Source: Nostoc sp. NIES-4103
Lineage (GTDB): Bacteria > Cyanobacteriota > Cyanobacteriia > Cyanobacteriales > Nostocaceae
Length of the DNA stretch: 64,000 nucleotides
NCBI RefSeq assembly: GCF_002368335.1
Contig: NZ_AP018288.1
Span: forward strand, 6,644,364-6,708,363
Reading direction: 5' to 3'
Below are positions 60,289 through 64,000 of the stretch, in pieces. The position numbers and the translations under genes were made by a program. How positions within the stretch are numbered: position 1 is the stretch's first letter; every line of letters begins with the position of its first letter. The notes beneath the pieces were generated by a model. It did not search any database, had not been told where the DNA came from, and saw nothing but the letters and a program-made list of their open reading frames with translations.

Positions 60289-60834
60289 ATCTTGCTGTCA
60301 CCTAAATTTAAAAGTAAAAAATGCTGCTAAAAGCAAAAATTTAGCAGTACAATCACATAAAAATTCCCGATTGTACAAGTCAATCAGGCACTATATGCAG
60401 GCTAAGTATTACTGAGTCGCATACTTCATGATACGCAACTAAAACGAAGGATTCCTGGGAATGTAAGGATGCTACACAAGTATTTACCGAAGTTAAACAT
60501 TAGCATCTAGCTTAAAAATAGAGTCTGGGGGCTGTAAAAGAGACAGCTTCATGCTTAGTTATGGCATTTTCTCGTGATTAGCTGTCTAGAGGGAAGCGAT
60601 CGCTTGTATGACGAGGATCTGCTAACTGTACAAAGACTTGAAAGATGACTGCTTGAGACATGACTCAAATTGTTGCCAAATAACCAACTCCTATTTTTAT
60701 TATTCAGTGTTACTTATGAGAATAAAATAGCTGCATTTACATAGGTGAACAGTAGCAAAAATGACCAGAATAATGTATAGTGTGAAAGTAAATAATTTTA
60801 CTGACATACCCCAAAAAGTCAAGTGAGAAGAATT
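60289..60834. other. Intergenic between divergent genes, no gene
   Basis: This 546-bp gap separates the lipoxygenase fusion and the PEP-CTERM gene. It holds a HIP1 octamer near 60597-60604. Promoters of both genes should be here, but I cannot assign them. No gene is visible. Confidence 0.5.
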
Positions 60835-61611
60835 ATGGTTGCTGCAACTGTTATCAAAAAAATATCAATGGCTGTTGTCAGTTCTGGAATTATTGCTCTA
60901 AGCACAGGAGGGCTAGCACAGGCAGCAATTATTGTGCCTAATGGATTAGAAGCTACAGAGGGTAACATCAACAACGGTTGGCCGTTCGGCTTAGGTTTCC
61001 AAGGCCGCTATCAGCAAGTTTACAGTGCTTCAGAGTTTGCATCGCTATCTGTACCTCAACTAATTAGCCAAATTACCTTTCGTCCCGATAGTGATTTCGG
61101 CAATCAAGGCGCTTTCTCATCCACACTTTCTAATATTTTAATTAATCTTTCCACTACAACAAGCACACCTGATAATTTGAGCAGCATTTTTGCAAATAAT
61201 GTCGGGGCAGACAATGTTACAGTCTACAGTGGATCTTTGCTACTTGAAAGTGCCGATGAAGGGCCAGATGCTGGCCCCAAAAATTTTGACATTGTGATCA
61301 ATTTACAAAATCCATTTTTATACGATCCAACTAAAGGTAATTTATTACTTGATGTGAAAAATTTTGCTGGAGGTAATACTATTCAGTTTGATGCCCAAGG
61401 AAATCTCGACATTATTAACGGAGATTCCGTATCGCGTCAATGGAGTTTTGATCCTAACTTTGCTACTGCTAATGGACAAGATACAATAGGATTAGTAACA
61501 AAATTTACATTCAAATCTGTCCCTGAACCTTCAACAGCGTTGGGGACGCTGGCAATCAGTGTTTGGGGTGCAGCATTGTTGAAACGCAAACATCAAAAGA
61601 AAACAACTTGA
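60835..61611 (+). CDS. PEP-CTERM sorting domain protein
   Basis: This 258-aa protein (ATG 60835, GAGAAG upstream) has a signal peptide (residues 1-32, ending AQAAI) and a C-terminal sorting signal with VPEPSTALG, a hydrophobic helix (TLAISVWGAALL) and basic KRKHQKK. The middle is Asn/Gly rich with no enzyme motif, and the segment QVYSASEFASLSVPQLISQITF may be a repeat-free beta domain. PEP-CTERM proteins are exported and anchored or released to the surface by exosortase. The role may be in the sheath or polysaccharide layer. Confidence 0.88.
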   Translation: MVAATVIKKISMAVVSSGIIALSTGGLAQAAIIVPNGLEATEGNINNGWPFGLGFQGRYQQVYSASEFASLSVPQLISQITFRPDSDFGNQGAFSSTLSNILINLSTTTSTPDNLSSIFANNVGADNVTVYSGSLLLESADEGPDAGPKNFDIVINLQNPFLYDPTKGNLLLDVKNFAGGNTIQFDAQGNLDIINGDSVSRQWSFDPNFATANGQDTIGLVTKFTFKSVPEPSTALGTLAISVWGAALLKRKHQKKTT

Positions 61612-61778
61612 CAGTTGTAGTGGCTTGAAAGCTTCCACGCTGATCAACAAATAGGCCCAGTGGTGCGCTAAGCGATGATGTTTTTCTGTAGTGCGATCGC
61701 ATTATAGCAATTCCCAAGCATATGAAATACACCCCACCCGCGTACTCCGCGCACCCTCCCCTTGCTAAGGGGAGGGTT

Positions 61779-61810
61779 GGGGAACTCGGGGCCCCCTCTG
61801 GGGATTAGGG
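61779..61810. repeat. 32-bp dispersed repeat, second copy
   Basis: Bases 61779-61810 are identical to 34101-34132. They lie within a larger GC-rich palindromic region (about 61731-61816) with ACCCTCCCC/GGGGAGGGT stems. The remainder of the 392-bp gap 61612-62003 has no gene. Confidence 0.7.
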
Positions 61811-61934
61811 GAGGGTTGATTTTGTACCTCACCAGAGTTGGAAACGCATTATCTCCTCAAAAAATCTGGATTTTGTAATTTAGGCGTTGTAAGCTAATGT
61901 GCGTCTAAATTGCAAATTATCTAGTTAAAACCGT

Positions 61935-61977
61935 CATTAGTCATTAGTAAAAAGGACTAATGACTAATGCTTGGTTT
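61935..61977 (+). terminator. Hairpin with T run upstream of the S9 peptidase gene
   Basis: A perfect 14-bp stem CATTAGTCATTAGT (61935-61948) and ACTAATGACTAATG (61956-61969) with 7-nt loop is followed by CTTGGTTTTTT. It resembles a factor-independent terminator or an attenuator in the leader of the next gene, whose GTG is 26 bp away. The stem also belongs to the heptamer repeat family (GTCATTA). Confidence 0.55.
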
Positions 61978-62003
61978 TTTGAAATACAGGAGTTGTATAG
62001 CGC

Positions 62004-63935
62004 GTGATTAAACCAGAGGTAGCATCTTACGGGTCTTGGCGATCGCCTATTACCACAGATTTAATTACTGCACGTACCATAGGATTGGGACAGATTGCTC
62101 TTGATGGCGAAGACATTTACTGGAGCGAGTTACGACCCTCAGAGTTAGGTAGAACTGTAGTGGTGCGACAAACTGCAAATCATCAAATTCAGGATGTTAT
62201 ACCAGCTCCCTTTAATGTACGTACTCGTGTTCATGAATATGGCGGTAGCTCTTTTTTAGTAGTTGATGGTACTGTTTACTTTAGTAATTTTACTGACCAA
62301 CGCCTCTATCGTCAGGATTTTGGTAGTGAGCCGCAAGCTATTACACCTGAAGCAGCTATGCGCTATGCAGACTATATCTTTGACCGTCAACGCCAGCGAA
62401 TTATTTGTGTATGCGAAGATCATACAGTTGCAGAGCATGAAGCCGTCAATACAGTAGTTAGTATTGGGCTAGAGAAAGATAGCCAAATTCAACAATTAGT
62501 ATCTGGAAACGACTTTTATGCCTCGCCTCGCCTTAGTCCTGATGGATCTCGCTTGGCTTGGCTAACTTGGAATCATCCCAATATGCCGTGGGATGGTACG
62601 CAACTGTGGGTAGCCGAAGTGAAAGCTGATGGTTTGTTAGCAGATACTCAACAAGTTGCAGGCGGTTTAGATGAATCTATCTTTCAGCCAGAGTGGTCAC
62701 CGGATGGCAAACTGTACTTTATTTCTGACCGCACAGGTTGGTGGAATATATACCGCTGGGAAAATGGGAATATAGAATCACTGACCCAAATGCAAGCAGA
62801 ATTTGGTCGTCCTCAATGGGTTTTAGGCACATCTACTTATGCTTTCGAGTCGGCTAGTCGGATAATTTGCACTTACACCCAACAAGGCAGTTGGTATTTA
62901 GCTAGTCTTGACATCACAACGAAACAACTAGAACCACTGGCAACACCTTATACAGATATTAGTTCTGTCCATGCAGCTCCAGGAAAGGTAGTGTTTGTGG
63001 GAAGTTCTCCTACAGAGTTAAGAGCGATCGCACAACTAAATTTGACTAGTGGGAAGCTAGAAGTACTACGCATCTCTAGTGATGTAACAATTGATTCTGG
63101 TTATCTTGCCCTACCCCAGCCAATTGAATACCCCACAGCAGATGGTAAAACAGCCTATGCACTATTTTATCCACCAAAAAACCGTGATTACATCGCCCCA
63201 GAAGGTGAAAAACCTCCTTTAATTGTCAAAAGCCACGGCGGCCCAACCGCAGCAGCTTCCAGTAGCTTGAGTTTTAGCATTCAGTATTGGACTAGCCGAG
63301 GGATAGCAGTTCTGGATGTGAATTACGGTGGTAGCACAGGCTATGGACGGGAGTATCGCCAACGATTAAATGGTCAGTGGGGAATTGTCGATGTCGATGA
63401 TTGTGTGTTTGGTGCGCGTTACTTGGTCGAACAAGGGAAAGTAGACGGCGATCGCTCTTGCATTTCTGGTGGAAGTGCCGGTGGTTACACAACGCTTTGT
63501 GCTTTAACTTTCCGAAATACTTTCAAAGCAGGGGCTAGTTACTATGGAGTTAGTGATTTAGAAGCCTTAGCACGGGATACACACAAGTTTGAATCCCGGT
63601 ACTTGGATGGGTTAATTGGTGCTTATCCACAACAGCGTCAAATTTATCAACAGCGATCGCCAATCAACTTTACCGACCGTCTCGCCTGTCCAGTAATTTT
63701 CTTTCAAGGACTAGAAGATCGGGTAGTCCCACCCAACCAAACTGAAGCAATGGTAACAGCCATGAGAGGTAAAGGTTTACCTGTAGCTTATGTTCCCTTT
63801 CCAGGTGAACAGCATGGCTTTCGCCAAGCCCAAAACATCAAACGCTCATTAGAAGCAGAACTCTACTTCTATTCACGTATTTTCAACTTTGAACTTGCTG
63901 AACCAATCGAACCAGTAATAATTGAAAATCTGTAA
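62004..63935 (+). CDS. S9 family prolyl oligopeptidase-like peptidase
   Basis: This 643-aa protein has an N-terminal beta-propeller (about residues 1-370, with repeats such as ASPRLSPDGSRLAWLTWNHP and QPEWSPDGKLYFISDRTGWW) and a C-terminal alpha/beta hydrolase domain. The catalytic Ser is in CISGGSAGGYTTL (about residue 490), Asp in FQGLEDRVVPP and His in PGEQHGFRQ. It is of the DPP IV/acylaminoacyl peptidase group. GTG start at 62004. No signal peptide, so probably cytoplasmic. After it (63936-64000) only repeat DNA remains. Confidence 0.92.
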   Translation: MIKPEVASYGSWRSPITTDLITARTIGLGQIALDGEDIYWSELRPSELGRTVVVRQTANHQIQDVIPAPFNVRTRVHEYGGSSFLVVDGTVYFSNFTDQRLYRQDFGSEPQAITPEAAMRYADYIFDRQRQRIICVCEDHTVAEHEAVNTVVSIGLEKDSQIQQLVSGNDFYASPRLSPDGSRLAWLTWNHPNMPWDGTQLWVAEVKADGLLADTQQVAGGLDESIFQPEWSPDGKLYFISDRTGWWNIYRWENGNIESLTQMQAEFGRPQWVLGTSTYAFESASRIICTYTQQGSWYLASLDITTKQLEPLATPYTDISSVHAAPGKVVFVGSSPTELRAIAQLNLTSGKLEVLRISSDVTIDSGYLALPQPIEYPTADGKTAYALFYPPKNRDYIAPEGEKPPLIVKSHGGPTAAASSSLSFSIQYWTSRGIAVLDVNYGGSTGYGREYRQRLNGQWGIVDVDDCVFGARYLVEQGKVDGDRSCISGGSAGGYTTLCALTFRNTFKAGASYYGVSDLEALARDTHKFESRYLDGLIGAYPQQRQIYQQRSPINFTDRLACPVIFFQGLEDRVVPPNQTEAMVTAMRGKGLPVAYVPFPGEQHGFRQAQNIKRSLEAELYFYSRIFNFELAEPIEPVIIENL

Positions 63936-64000
63936 GTTGTCAGTTGTCAGTTGTTGTTAACACTCTCCCCATCCCCCCATCTCCCCCATCTCCCCCATCT

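Noticed and set aside
1..64000. tRNA or rRNA genes
   Set aside because: None recognised by eye in the intergenic gaps; a covariance search would be needed to exclude them fully.

Overview
The window comes from a filamentous, heterocyst-forming cyanobacterium of the Nostoc/Anabaena type. This is inferred from the sequence: many GCGATCGC (HIP1) octamers, arrays of degenerate heptamers of the GGGAATT/GGGACTG kind between genes, petN of the cytochrome b6f complex, a transhydrogenase split into three genes, PEP-CTERM and NB-ARC/WD40 proteins, and a terminal oxidase operon whose coxA gene is interrupted by an XisA/XisC-like recombinase element.

Layout. 1-3580 (minus) is the conserved rpmH-rnpA-PH domain-yidC-jag-DUF177 block. 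3.7-8.1 kb holds a DUF2808 protein and the pntA/pntA2/pntB operon. 8.2-16.4 kb holds mostly single genes: two hypothetical proteins, petN with a small membrane protein, a DEDDh exonuclease, a folate-biopterin type transporter, a carotenoid oxygenase and a YdeI-like protein. gdhA at 16.6 kb has an NtcA-like box over its promoter.

18.0-25.1 kb (minus) is a terminal oxidase operon: two DUF2231 membrane proteins, coxB, coxA and coxC. CoxB lacks the CuA ligands, so this looks like an ARTO-type quinol oxidase. coxA is cut by a 2,282-bp element bounded by the 8-bp repeat CACCATAT and carrying a tyrosine recombinase. Excision between the repeats rebuilds a full 563-aa reading frame, and the repeat itself encodes the two adjacent CuB histidines.

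25.6-34 kb has an HNH endonuclease, then a probable biosynthetic operon (cluster A): a PP-loop ATPase, an ATP-grasp ligase, a class II glutamine amidotransferase, a 2OG-Fe(II) oxygenase and an EamA exporter. 34-42.7 kb has leuA, a divergent GntR regulator with twin operators, a long carotenoid oxygenase-like protein and an NB-ARC protein with 14 WD40 repeats.

43.0-53.5 kb is a second, larger candidate biosynthetic cluster (cluster B): a 69-aa acidic peptide, a PRMT-like methyltransferase, a haem-oxygenase-like diiron oxidase fused to a cupin, a Rieske protein, two ATP-grasp ligases, an MFS exporter, two alpha/beta hydrolases and an M24 peptidase-like enzyme. I do not recognise its product. 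It is the best candidate here for an undescribed pathway, possibly one acting on the small peptide.

53.7-64 kb holds an ada/2OG-oxygenase repair operon, an IS200/IS605 element with divergent tnpA and tnpB, a catalase-like/lipoxygenase fusion, a PEP-CTERM protein and an S9 peptidase. At least four MITE-like palindromic elements lie between genes. Three share a 17-bp terminal inverted repeat; a different one sits inside the cox operon. No tRNA, rRNA or CRISPR array was found by eye.
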